The notes under the pieces were generated by a model, which did not search any database, had not been told where the DNA came from, and saw only the letters and a list, made by a program, of their open reading frames with translations. The position numbers were made by a program, and so were the translations under genes. Source: Malurus cyaneus samueli (Eukaryota > Chordata > Aves > Passeriformes > Maluridae). Taken from it: a stretch of 64,000 nucleotides of DNA. Below, one piece after another: positions 1 through 10,489 of the stretch (the stretch's first letter is position 1; the number at the start of each line of letters is the position of its first letter). The stretch covers positions 54,850,918 through 54,914,917 of the forward strand of contig CM019216.1 in assembly GCA_009741485.1 (NCBI GenBank), read 5' to 3'.

Positions 1-2700
1 ATCCAAAGGCCAACGTGAGAATTTGCTATTCAGAACATGAAACATTAAAATTAATGCAAAACATTTCCTTATGATTTTAAATGCACCTGTTTGGATAAGG
101 TATATTGGCAAAATATGCATCAATAATTTATAAATAAAAATCACACTTGAAGACTTTTATGGAGAATGTACAGTCTGTGTGAGTTGTCTGGCACTGACAA
201 ACATCCCAGACCTTTTCTTACAAAATCTCACCCACCAAAAGCTTCCCTTGCACCCATTACTGCCTGCCTGTGAAGCTCCTATCCCTGTTTTAAATGAGAA
301 GAATGTATTTCCATAGAGTGAGTTCACAGATAAAGGAAGGGGCAAAACCTGACGTTTGATTTAATGTTAAAGTAATGTGCAGACACTGTTTCTGTCAAAT
401 GTTTGTCCGGCTGATTTTTGTTCTTTTATCCCACCAACATCACTTGTTCTGCTGGCAGAATTATTCAGGACATGTTTGAACAGGGCCGATGCTGTCACTC
501 CAAATGTACTCAGGGTATTGGAGAACAGGACTGGACTCTTGTCACTCTGTTCAAGTCTCAAGATGTGCTACAGTGCTACTCCTGGATCTCTTAAAAAAAC
601 AGCATTATAGGCCAAGGAAAGTCCTGTGTGGAAATTGGTAGTTAGACATGTTTCAATTCAACTTGGAAGAGCCATTGCTGCTGTCTGTCAATGTGCAACC
701 TTAATTTCTTGCTTTACTGGCTTCAGTAAGGATTCAGGCTCTGTTGGCTGGGTCAACCATGCCAGGAGCAGGCTCACAGACATGGTGGAAATGTGAGCTT
801 TAGTCTTTGAGGTGTAGAGAGCTGGCAAAGTTAGAAACTTGTATCAGCTCTGATTGCCTTTGAATTGGTGGTATGGAATATTTCTGCTATATGGCTTTTG
901 CAAGCACTACTGCGTGTGGAAGTTGTGGCTTCCTCAGTGGGTTCACAGCATGGTCAGTCGAGCAAGCTGCCCTTACTGAAAAAGCCTGCACCTGACTTTA
1001 GATATTGGTTCCATAGACATATGCTCCTTGTAATTGAATTTGCTGCCTAGGGAGTCAAGTTTAGCATGAGGCTGTTGAGGATAGAGGGTAGGTCTCCTTT
1101 ATCTGCTCAGTTTAGACCACAGCCTAGCAGCACTTCAGCATGCTTTTAATTTAAAGAATAACTATTGCTAGCTGAACCCTGGTTTGTGTCCATTTTCTGT
1201 TGTCCTGCAAATGGACTATGTGGACTCCAGAGGTACTCAAGTGACTCATGAACTGGTTTTGGACCTGGACATACTATGGCCACATTTCCATAGAACCATG
1301 CTTCAGCTGGTTAACTTGCAGCCCAGCCACTGTGTCACTATGTCACTCACCTGTCTTTTCTTTATCAGATCTCTAGTCTCCTTCATTTCACATGTGCTTT
1401 CAGGCTAATTTGAATTCATGATACTGCTGTGGGTTTTGCTATATCCTGGGTACCCCAAACTACTTTAAGCTCAGTTATGTGAAAGCTGACTATAAACAGC
1501 TAACTTGAACATGTGTAATACAATATTGATTCAGTTTCAGCCTAAACTGAAAGGGTACAGAAGTGCTCTGCTTATTTGTTGCTGTTTGGCATTAGGCTCT
1601 ATTGGACAGAAATATTAAACACCAGGCAAAAGTGACAAAAACATAACTCACTTTCTGTAGTGCACTTGCTATATACATTCTCATGAAAAACTGAAATACA
1701 AGTTAAATACATACTTATTTTATTCCAAGCTATAGAATAAGTGTATTTAGGCAGTTTTTCAAAGTGTATTGTACACTCCATGCACAATAAATCAGTTTAA
1801 TAGCTTGACTGTTTTACAATTTCTGTTCGAAGGACTGTATGATAGGCAATGAGATCATGTTATGCTGTGACTTATTGTCCATTTGGACCACATCCATTTT
1901 TGTCATAAAAAAATTTGGGAAACCCAAACTGATGAATGAAATGTATATTAAACATTTTAATATGAGCACTTGCTCCAAGAAATAAACTTTACATAGTATG
2001 TTCAATTTTTAAATCCCTCCCAATAGAGGATTTTAGACAATAATTTTTGAACGTGATTTCATTGCAGTATTACACTGAAGATTGGTGTAATATATTTCAA
2101 AATGATGTCACAGTTTCCAAATACAGATTTTGGAATCTTATGCTAGAAATCAAGGTAATATTTTAGGGCCTGCACATCTAGCTTTAAAACTGTCTTGAAA
2201 AGATGACTTGTCTATGTTGACAAGAACTTCTGCCTGTGTGAAATATCTTATAAAGATAGCTTATGACTAGCAGGTCACCATCAAATAATAACATTAAGAA
2301 TATTCAAGTCTACATTTGTCAAGAGTTATGCATGCAGTTTTGTTTCTTCCACATTGCTTAGATGTGTGCACTAAATGTGTTGTGCCTCAAACACCAACAA
2401 CTTGAAATTACACTATGTAAATATATACATATATGATGCTGTATATGTTTAGTACCAAGTAAATATAACTAGTCAAATGATACTAGACATATGTAGACCA
2501 TAGTTAAATTCCAATTAGGAAAAAAGCAAGAAAGTTTTTTTTTTCTAACATATTTCACAGTAGAAGGAGGCAGTCCTTTCTCAGTGAATTTTCCCCCCTC
2601 AGGATTTGTAAACATCATAGCTTGTATTCTATCAGTATAATAATTGAATATTTTATTCATAATGGTAAGTAGCTAACCAACATGAATAAAGTTGTCATAA
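1..2700. other. Downstream flank of RGS17, no recognised gene
   Basis: AT-rich single-copy-looking sequence. Open frames are all under 80 codons and resemble no family I know. More TTTATT hexamers occur (for example 1719-1724), so a very long 3' UTR cannot be excluded. Otherwise this is intergenic sequence. Confidence 0.5.
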
Positions 2701-2729
2701 CACGGTAGCACTTTCAGACAAAACAGGTA

Positions 2730-2735
2730 TTTATT
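2730..2735 (-). promoter_or_regulatory. Candidate distal polyadenylation signal (AATAAA)
   Basis: AATAAA on the minus strand about 2.27 kb after the stop, followed within 10-25 nt by the T/G-rich CTGTTTTGTCTG. This would give a long 3' UTR that includes the microsatellite at 3421-3464. Confidence 0.35.
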
Positions 2736-3420
2736 AAAAGAAACATTTATAAATATTTTGTCTTGCATTTAAACTACATTTTCATAAATAACAATATTTA
2801 AAAGTGCTGAATATGGTAGGATAGTCAGCAATGCCACTGTAAACAGATTTGTTTCCCACTTTGCAGATTTTTGTTTTAGATCCCATTTTGTCAAACACTA
2901 CAACAGTTAAAATATTTGCATAGGGAATAGAGAATAGCCCTTTTAATCATCTCCTGAATTCTATATAAATTACAAAACCAAATGAGTTTAAGAAACAGTT
3001 TGTTAAATTGTTCATATATATATCCAAAAAAAGCACACAGGTGTCAAGTAAAAAGAATGACTAAAAAATTCCGCAAACCTGCTATCTGAAGCATGTTCAA
3101 TAAATTAAGAAAATGAGAGGTAGTAAAACAAAGGGAAAAAAATAAGCCCCAGAAGATAAACTAAGACCTGTGTCCTCCCAGTTACTGTGTCACAGCAGAC
3201 CTGCCTCAGCAGCAGCAGCTCCCGCCAAAGTCGGCACCGGAGGTTGCCCGCAGGAAGTAACTGAGTGGTCAGAGCCAACTGTGTTTGGGCCAGATTCCAC
3301 TCAAGGGTGCAACTGCCAGACCTTCCAGTCCAATCCAAAGTGATGGGCTTATGCCATGTTTAGTCCTAAGTAAGTGAGAAGAACCTTGCTCTTAAGTCTT
3401 AGTATGGTTGTCAGTATTAA

Positions 3421-3464
3421 ATATATATATATATATACACACACACACAAACATATATATATAT
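3421..3464. repeat. Compound (AT)n(AC)n(AT)n microsatellite
   Basis: An AT run passes into an AC run and back to AT. It lies inside the longest form of the RGS17 3' UTR and is likely to vary in length between individuals. Confidence 0.9.
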
Positions 3465-3980
3465 TTAATAAGTATTCAGAGCCACTTCTTGGTATATCTT
3501 TAGCAGTTTATGAGGGATGCTAACTCTCATTTTCCTTGTATATGGTAGGTATGAAGATGGGTTTTTTTAAGTTCCAAATCACTGTCCCTTTAAACATCAA
3601 AATGTGTCCTGAAACTGGACATTTTTGATAAAAAGGCCAAGCAAACACGTATTAAAAACACCATAGCAGCCAAGTGATGGGAGTACTGTGCTGCCTTAGC
3701 TCTGATTAAGGGCTCAATACAGATTTCTTTACCCAGGAAAGACACCCATTGTGTTTCCATAGGCATTTTGCTTGGGTAAGATCTGTGGGTTTAGAAGCCC
3801 TTGAAGTTTGGTTTAATATTACTCTCCAAACCCCTTGTTTTCAAGGAGTTGCTCAAAATCAATGAGGTCAAAAGCTAAGTCTTCTTTAACCCGCCACCTC
3901 ATAAAACATTACTTCATTTAAAAACATTTTTTACCAGATTTAGCTTTTAAAAAAAATATTTTACAGACCAGATGCAATTC

Positions 3981-4010
3981 ATCAAAATGTTCTAAAATGC
4001 TCTAAAATGC
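3981..4010. repeat. Three 10-bp tandem units
   Basis: Two exact copies of TCTAAAATGC are preceded by a diverged unit (ATCAAAATGT). A small slippage repeat within the putative 3' UTR. Confidence 0.75.
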
Positions 4011-4026
4011 TACATGTAGGCAATCT

Positions 4027-4045
4027 TTTATTAAATTTCTTTATT
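4027..4045 (-). promoter_or_regulatory. Paired candidate polyadenylation signals
   Basis: Two AATAAA hexamers on the minus strand (TTTATT at 4040-4045 and 4027-4032), 13 nt apart, about 960 nt after the stop. The downstream sequence is only weakly GT-rich, so use is less certain than for the proximal site. Confidence 0.3.
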
Positions 4046-4388
4046 CAAAAAAACTAAATTATCAAGCTTTTTGTGTTGTTTCTCATTTCTTTTTTTTTCT
4101 TTTTTTTTTTGCTGAAGTACATAACATATACACAGTGTTAGAACTGGATAGCTAGTCTTTAATAAATCAATTACAGTATCTGACATCTGAAATGTACATT
4201 GAAAATCTTTGTTCTTTTAACAATTAAACAATATCAGCGCATAGATTGTTTCACCCAGAAACGGATCCCTTTAAGTGATTTGTGCTTTTTTTTTCTTCTT
4301 TTATTTTTCTTTTTCTTTGACATTGCAAACTCTGTAATGAAAATGCCACAGTTTTGGCAGTGAACAACCAGAGGAATCCTCCGCTTGA

Positions 4389-4394
4389 TTTATT
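4389..4394 (-). promoter_or_regulatory. Candidate proximal polyadenylation signal (AATAAA)
   Basis: Reads AATAAA on the minus strand about 610 nt after the RGS17 stop. A GT-rich stretch (CTCTGGTTGTTC) follows about 20 nt further along the transcript, the usual spacing for a downstream element, so this is a good candidate for a short 3' UTR form. Confidence 0.45.
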
Positions 4395-5002
4395 TTAAAT
4401 AAACAGCAATAAATAGCTCTTTTTCTCTGCACAGAAATATTGGCTTCAAAAAGTCAGTGTATTGTACTCAGTAGAGCATGTAGAGTAATGCTACACCTTA
4501 AAAATTGGCTTTTTAGTTAGTGATGTTAAAAAATGCAAGCCTCTTTCTGGATTGCTGCAATTGTTTCTATGTACCATAGGACTGTATTGCACAAAAAAAA
4601 GTTTTAAATACAGATATAATTTATGTTATTGGATTAAATATTGCAACAACTAAGTGTAAGTGAAGCAGTTTTACCTTGCACATGCAGTGTGAGGATACAC
4701 AAGGAGACTGTTCATAAAACTACAAATACATCATTGCAATCTTGACTGCAGTAGGGTGAAAGGAGTGTGAAACAAATGTATTTTGGCAAATCCACTGATC
4801 CCCTCCCACGCCATCTTGAGCAAGGAGGACCTTGGTAAAAATGTAGACAGAGACCATAATACATATTTGTTTTCTTCACAGTAGCCTGAGTAGTGCTAAA
4901 CTGTAGTTCTCCAGGAACCCAGCTCCAGATGTTATTAAACTACTTTTCTTCCATCCCCCCACCCCCCAAAAAAAATCAAGTTATTTTGATTGAAAATTAA
5001 AA

Positions 5003-5191
5003 CTAAGTTTCAGAAGTAGAGCCTGTAATACTTTCAACAAGAGACTTATAAATCTGAGAGTTCAAAAACCTTGGAAAAGAGTCTCTGTGCATCAAGGTGT
5101 ATATCTGGAGCTGGGCGTCTTCATACATGTGAGGGTTGGGATCCAACAAGTTTCTGTTGATCACTTCTCTCACCCTGGAATCAAGACTAAC
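5003..5191 (-). CDS. RGS17: RGS17 last coding exon: end of RGS box and C-terminus
   Basis: Begins after acceptor CTTCTTCAG with GTT AGT CTT GAT (VSLD) and encodes residues 149-210 before a stop at 5003-5005. It contains SRVREVINRNLLDPNPHMYE, then DAQLQIYTLMHRDSFPRFL, the C-terminal helices of the RGS box. L181, D185 and R189 line up with the RGS4 residues L159, D163 and R167 that contact G-alpha. The tail, ending in Ser-Thr-Ser-Glu-Thr, differs from the mammalian tail I recall only by small substitutions. The open frame extends upstream past the acceptor to 5278, but that part is intronic. Confidence 0.98.
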   Translation of the reverse strand, partial: VSLDSRVREVINRNLLDPNPHMYEDAQLQIYTLMHRDSFPRFLNSQIYKSLVESITGSTSET

Positions 5192-6353
5192 CTGAAGAAG
5201 ATGAGAACAGAATAATAAAAGAGTAACACTGAAAAAGCTGTAACACATATCTTTATTTTTCAGGGCTCCATTGAACATGATGTGTTTATCAGTTATTCAA
5301 GTAATGCTCTGTGCTTCTTTCAGAACCATCACACAATTACTGTGTAATGCACTGAGACCATCAACTCTATTTCAGTTTTCTCTTGGTCTTTGCATCCATC
5401 TTAAGATCTGTATGATGAACAACTTCAGTGCAACTGCAGTTTTCCAAAATATATTATTTTACCTTAAAAAATATTTTTATGTCTTTAAAGTTATTTCTCT
5501 GAAATGAATGTTGAATTACCCTTGTTCAGAGAGCAGCAGGTTTTTTTTTCTGAGCATTTGTGGTTAAACCTTTAGAAGATTTCTATTCATCATTCTTGTC
5601 TGGCTGCCCTACACATTTTTCTTTCTGGTTTTTTTTTTTCAGGCACTACACTTGTTCTTCACAAATTACCCAGAATTTTTAATTATTTTTATCATGTTTA
5701 TCTCCCCATTAATATTGACTATTTCGGATTTGTTTCTCTTTTCAGGACTCTTTAATATATGGTAATTTATACTTTCAGGATATCATATATCCACATTGAA
5801 GTTGTTAGCAAGTTTCAATTTTAGCTTCTCATTTACTTACCGTTTGTGATGAACTCCTGTGCCTAGGCAGAAAAGAGCATATTATGCTTGAGATGAATGC
5901 ACAGATGATTTTAGAATATCCTTTAGAAATTTGAGGGAAGGTACAGTTTACACAAAAATGCTCTAAAACCTAGTACATTAATGCCTTCTGGATTAAATGA
6001 AATGGCAGTAGCAGAAAAGCCCACTAGGACCAGCAAGGGTTTACTGAGCTAAGAAGAAAAGGGCTAAAATCCTGAGTAGAGAAATGCTAAGCAGAGGTTA
6101 GTTAAGATACTGTGATTTACACCAAGTTGCAATCTGACCATACTACTCTGCAATCATACAAAAATATTCACGCTGTCTGAAGGATTAAGTTCAACCCTGG
6201 AAAGCTCCATGCATTAAGATACCTTGATATACGAGTGATGGTAATAACCAAAATGAAAATCGAGAATATATTTGAATGTGTGAGTCTGTGCTTTTATACA
6301 AGGTAAAGCGAAGTCTTTGAAATACACTGGTGTATGGTGTACATATGGTGCGG

Positions 6354-6414
6354 TACTGAGAAGTAAATATACATTATATATACATATATATTTACTGAGA
6401 AGTAAATATACATT
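6354..6414. repeat. 22-bp direct repeat flanking an AT hairpin
   Basis: The sequence TACTGAGAAGTAAATATACATT occurs at 6354-6375 and again at 6393-6414, a 39-bp period. Between and within the copies, AGTAAATATA (6362-6371) and TATATTTACT (6387-6396) are exact inverted arms. Confidence 0.85.
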
Positions 6415-7509
6415 TTTAGTACATCTTCAGTACCAGCTGAAGAATCTGGCATTATTGGTTTGTTGGCATATTGGAGTATGCTACTAACAGAGCAGACAAG
6501 CTCTTTCTCCTCCAATATTTGCTGTCACTTGGTTATCTGTCACAAGTCACAACTATGAGAGACCAGTGGGGCTGCTTGGCCAGTGATTGTAAGCAGGAGT
6601 GCAGTGCTATGGTAGTTTTGAGTGGCAGTGTTGAAGTCATGTGTCTTCACAATGTGTTTAAATTTATTTCAAGCCCAGATCATTGCATTTCTGCAGCACA
6701 GAAAGGACACACTAAGATTTAAGGAATTCTCTTCCTGACTAACACACACACACATATCAACAAAAACAGTTTGTGCAGCTAATGGGTTCTTCAAGATCAA
6801 ACATAATAGCTGGGATAAAAAACCCTTCAAATTTGGCAGGATAGTGGGGTTTTGAGACCCTGAGCATAGTAAAAGTTAATTATACTTAGAGAAGAAAAAA
6901 ACCCCAAATTAATTATGGAACTGTTAATTTGCATTGTATTTTTTCAGTGACTCACTAAAGCCAGATGGCAAAACTAGTTGGAATTACTAAAAGTATTTTC
7001 TAGCTAAACACATGAATACAAAATATCTGTTTAGAAACTAAGATCTTCTGCCTCAGTAACTTCTTCACTGAACAAGTCATACTAAATATTTCATCTCTTA
7101 TGCCAAAAGGTAGCATCTAGAATGGGATGCCCGGATGAACAAGAATTTTCAGTTCCCATGCTGTTCTAATGCATTGCAAACACTTCTTTTTTTGCCTCCT
7201 AAGATTTCCAATAAGGGCAGAAGCAACTGGATTGATGAGATCTATATGCATCGGGTGCACCAAGTTTGTGAGTAATTTTGTTAAACTCTAAGTCAAACAG
7301 TGCTTCATTAGTATTTGAATTTTAAATGCTGGTTGGTCTTAGCTTAAAAAAAAACAACTGAGCGTTCATCACATACCTATATGGTAAAGTTATGGTATTA
7401 GAAGAAAAACTTATTATTAGCCTTCTGTATTGGAAATTGTGTTCCACTCCAAAGCAAAAATAGATTCCATGGCACAAGAGAAGATAATGGAGCTATAAAT
7501 CCCTGTTGG

Positions 7510-7529
7510 CTTCATTCATATGAATGAAG
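7510..7529. repeat. Perfect 20-bp palindrome
   Basis: CTTCATTCATATGAATGAAG equals its own reverse complement. It is intronic with no known role; it contains an NdeI-type CATATG core. Confidence 0.9.
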
Positions 7530-8307
7530 TCACAAATTATTACTGAATGCAGCGCGGAAGTAAAATGTAGGAAGCAAGGTCCACAGTGAGCATAAATTAG
7601 CATGACACAATTGAGTAGGAATTCAAATGCAATGCTCAGAGACAAAGCAAAGAAGATAAAGGTACATGATGTGGCCTAAGAAAAGCTCTTCTATAGAGCT
7701 TGTATATTTATATATCTTTTTATATTACAAAACATGGTTTGATAGTGGATGCTTTTTCCTTACTACTGGTGAAGATAATTTGAAAATTGGTATATGTCAG
7801 TTAAAGGGTTGAAGAAAATCTTATATAATTTCCTAGATATTATGTGTTTCATTAGATAAAATATGTCGTCTTCATTCTTGGACTCTCACATAGAAATAAA
7901 CAGTGGAAATTTGGGGTTTCTCCCAGACAGCTGTAGCAGCAGATGAACCTATATTGACTCTCATTTAAATTCCTTAATTTTGGTGCTTTTTCTCCAGAAA
8001 TCCATTTGCATTACTTACTTTCTCTCTCTGGCAGACATGTAGCATTACTAAAAAAGCAAACCTATTTCTCAGCCTTCTCTTACTGGAGTTTCTTGAGCCT
8101 TATAAAGAACTTGGATGTGTTGCAGCCGGTGATGCTAAATGGCCCAGGGCCTGCATCTCTACTGTATCTGTCCCTTCCTTTCCTGTTTTAATGTCCATGC
8201 TAAGATTTTCCTCTGACAGTCTTTTAGACCCTAAACCTGGCAATCCAGGGTATAACATTTCTGCTCTGGAATAACAGAAAATGGTAATGTAACATTTACA
8301 GCTTTAC

Positions 8308-8542
8308 CTCTTTTGGTGATAGTATAGAAATGTAATCTTCATATATAAGTCTTGCTTTTTCTTCAATAACTTTCTTGTTCTGTTCCTTCTTTAGATCTTC
8401 ACATGCAAGCCAGAAAAGCAGGTTCTCCTCACTATATTCCGTTCTAAGAAACTCTCTGAAAAGGTTCCTCCCAGCTGGTGTTTTCATCATCTTGTCAAAA
8501 TTCTGAGCCCAAGACAAAATTTCATCTGCAGTAGGGTTTTGG
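8308..8542 (-). CDS. RGS17: RGS17 main RGS-box exon (residues 70-148)
   Basis: A 235-nt exon with acceptor TTTTGCAG (ending 8543) and donor GAG|GTAAAG (8307 downward). It supplies the last base of Cys70, then 78 residues ending in SPKE. It carries the first two thirds of the RGS box: LSWAQNFDKMM, AGRNLFREFLRTEYSEEN, LLFWLACEDLKK and IYEDYISILSPKE. E109-N110 in the SEEN motif correspond to the Glu-Asn pair that contacts the G-alpha switch regions in RGS4-type structures, so GTPase-activating ability looks intact. It leaves in phase 0, and the next codon (Val149) comes from the last exon. No lesion is seen. Confidence 0.98.
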
Positions 8543-10399
8543 CTGCAAAAGCAAATATCATTACAAATATGCTTCTATTTTTGTAACAATGTTTTCGTAC
8601 ATTGGTCCAAAAATTCTCCTTTCAACTGCGCTTTAGTCCAAAGTAAAAACTGGAAGAAACAAGGCTTCAGCAGTGACAGGGACACTTGTTTGCTCTTCAG
8701 TTGTGCATTCATTATCCCAATAGCCCACTAAATGTGTTTAACATTATGAGACTTGACTTTCTTCAGGTTTTCTGCTAGTGTTCTTGGCCATGTGACTCAA
8801 AGACAAAATTCTACAATGGCACTGAATTCCTGCCTCTGCACTTAAAAGAAATGTGATACCAGGAAGCGGGAAATAGACTTTCTTTCATGAGGACTTTAGA
8901 TGACACCTGATGTCCTTGCCTGCTTCTGATGATGACTGTACACGATTTGGTTTAGGAAGGACAAGAAAAACAAAAGGCTCTTGGCAGACAAAAGCATACT
9001 AATGAGGCCCAACAAAGCACTAATTCAGAGAGATTTTAAATTAGCATATTTCTCTGTGCTTGTACCTAAGGGTTGCTAAGCTTCCCTCTGTTTTGTGCTA
9101 TTGACCTGAATGATGATCTTTTGGCATGAGATGTGACGGATTTTCCTGGCAAAACTGGAAAGAGAAGAAATGGGAAAAAGCTTTTATTCCCATTTCCTGA
9201 AGGCAACTATTTGTGGCTCTTACCATTGGATGCACTGGGTAAGTGATCAGAAGACTTACTTGCGTCACTAATCCATTAATGTACCAATGAATAGCTTAAG
9301 AAAGTAATTCTCCAAATTACTTAACAACAATTAAATATAATTTCAAACTTAATTTTGAGCACTCACTCTCTGCTTCCTGATCCAACAGAAGAGTTTTACT
9401 AGCTGTTGTCATTGGCTTCTGTGTAACCATGATGCCCAATAGGTAGTGTTTGTCTATATAATTTTTGTTCAAGACAACTTATCAACTCCTACTCTGCGTG
9501 CAAGGCAGACAGGATGATGGGAGGCTCATTTGAGATAAATGATAAATCAGAAAATGTTTAATATTTAAACGATCCTGAAAAGTAATTGTAATCTGAATGA
9601 AAAAGTTTCAATGCAGATTTTGAAGTGAAAAGTCCTTTAAGGACTTTGCACTGTTCTCCAAGGAGAGTGCAAAGAACCTGCTAAGGTGGATGGGGCTGAC
9701 AAACAACCTATTGTCTGTTGGGAAGCTCTCTACACTGTAGTGTTTTGTGGAAATGTATTAAATTCTCTTCTCATAAAAGACCATGATTAGCAATGAAGGC
9801 AATGAGTTGTTTGGATTGTTTTTACTGTCAGAAATGTCTTTTAAAGCTTTATATTGATTTTTATGGGATTGGAGAACTCAAAGCCTCTGATAGGTTAACA
9901 TTTTTCCCCACACAATAAATATAGGCCCAAACTTTAGACAGAAATAGAAGCTCAGATTTCAGTGTGTTTAACCCAGTTTTCAAGGTATATGTTTTTTGGT
10001 TAATTCCAGTGAAACAATAGTCCAAGCTATTTTATGAAAGGTAGTCATGTTAAACATCTGATCATGAAGTATGCTTATGCCCATTAGTTTTTCTTGTCTG
10101 CATAGACAGAAGAAAATGAATTCACATGTAGAAGAGGCTTCTTACGGATATCCACATATGGAACCATCCATGCACCTTCCATTCCTCCCCATAGTTCTTC
10201 TCCACAAATAAGAAATTTTAATAACCTGACTTATGAACATCTCTCCTGTCATTTCATTGTCAGGTCAGATTTCACTTCCTTCTGTACAGAATTTTTTTGA
10301 GGGAAAGCACATAAGAGGACATTCCCAAAGAATTAAACCCAAGACAATTCTTGATATTAGTTAAAGACAAAACACTTATTAGACAACAGACCAACTTAC
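8543..10399 (-). other. RGS17: RGS17 intron between linker and RGS-box exons (1.86 kb)
   Basis: Donor GTAAGT at the 10399 side, acceptor TTTTGCAG at the 8543 side. It contains overlapping inverted repeats at 9630-9674. Nothing coding is seen. Confidence 0.9.
9630..9674. repeat. Overlapping palindrome and stem-loop
   Basis: AAAGTCCTT, a single T, then AAGGACTTT forms a 19-bp interrupted palindrome (9630-9648). A second hairpin, CTTTGCACT (9645-9653) with AGTGCAAAG (9666-9674), shares its first bases with it, so the two folds compete. Confidence 0.8.
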
Positions 10400-10489
10400 C
10401 ATTCTTCTATGACTTGGATACTTTCCAGTTTGGTCGTATGTGTTGGCCTTCCTGCATTGTCTCCTCTGTCTTCATTCCTAACAGTGAGG
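10400..10489 (-). CDS. RGS17: RGS17 linker exon (residues 40-70)
   Basis: A 90-nt exon between acceptor TTGCAG (ending 10490) and donor GTAAGT (starting 10399). Its first base completes Cys40 and its last two bases start Cys70, so it is phase 2 at both ends. It encodes LTVRNEDRGDNAGRPTHTT followed by KLESIQVIEE, the hydrophilic segment between the cysteine string and the RGS box, matching what I recall of mammalian RGS17 with a few conservative changes. The acceptor's pyrimidine tract is weak. The correct frame has no Met, so the exon was found by homology and splice sites. Being a multiple of three with matching phases, it could be skipped without breaking the frame. Confidence 0.94.

Larger units (their letters stand above)
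2710..5002 (-). other. RGS17: RGS17 3' UTR (far end uncertain)
   Basis: AT-rich sequence following the stop codon in transcript direction, with T/A-rich tracts, a dinucleotide repeat and several AATAAA signals (TTTATT on the plus strand). Its minimum extent is to about 4370, after the signal at 4389-4394; further signals at 4027-4045 and 2730-2735 allow it to run to about 2710. Many minus-strand ATTTA pentamers could act as AU-rich stability elements, but base composition alone would give some. No coding sequence is supported here. Confidence 0.5.
5192..8307 (-). other. RGS17: RGS17 last intron (3.1 kb)
   Basis: Bounded by donor GTAAAG and acceptor CTTCTTCAG. It holds a local direct repeat with a hairpin at 6354-6414 and a 20-bp palindrome at 7510-7529. 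I see no transposable element or coding sequence. Confidence 0.9.
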
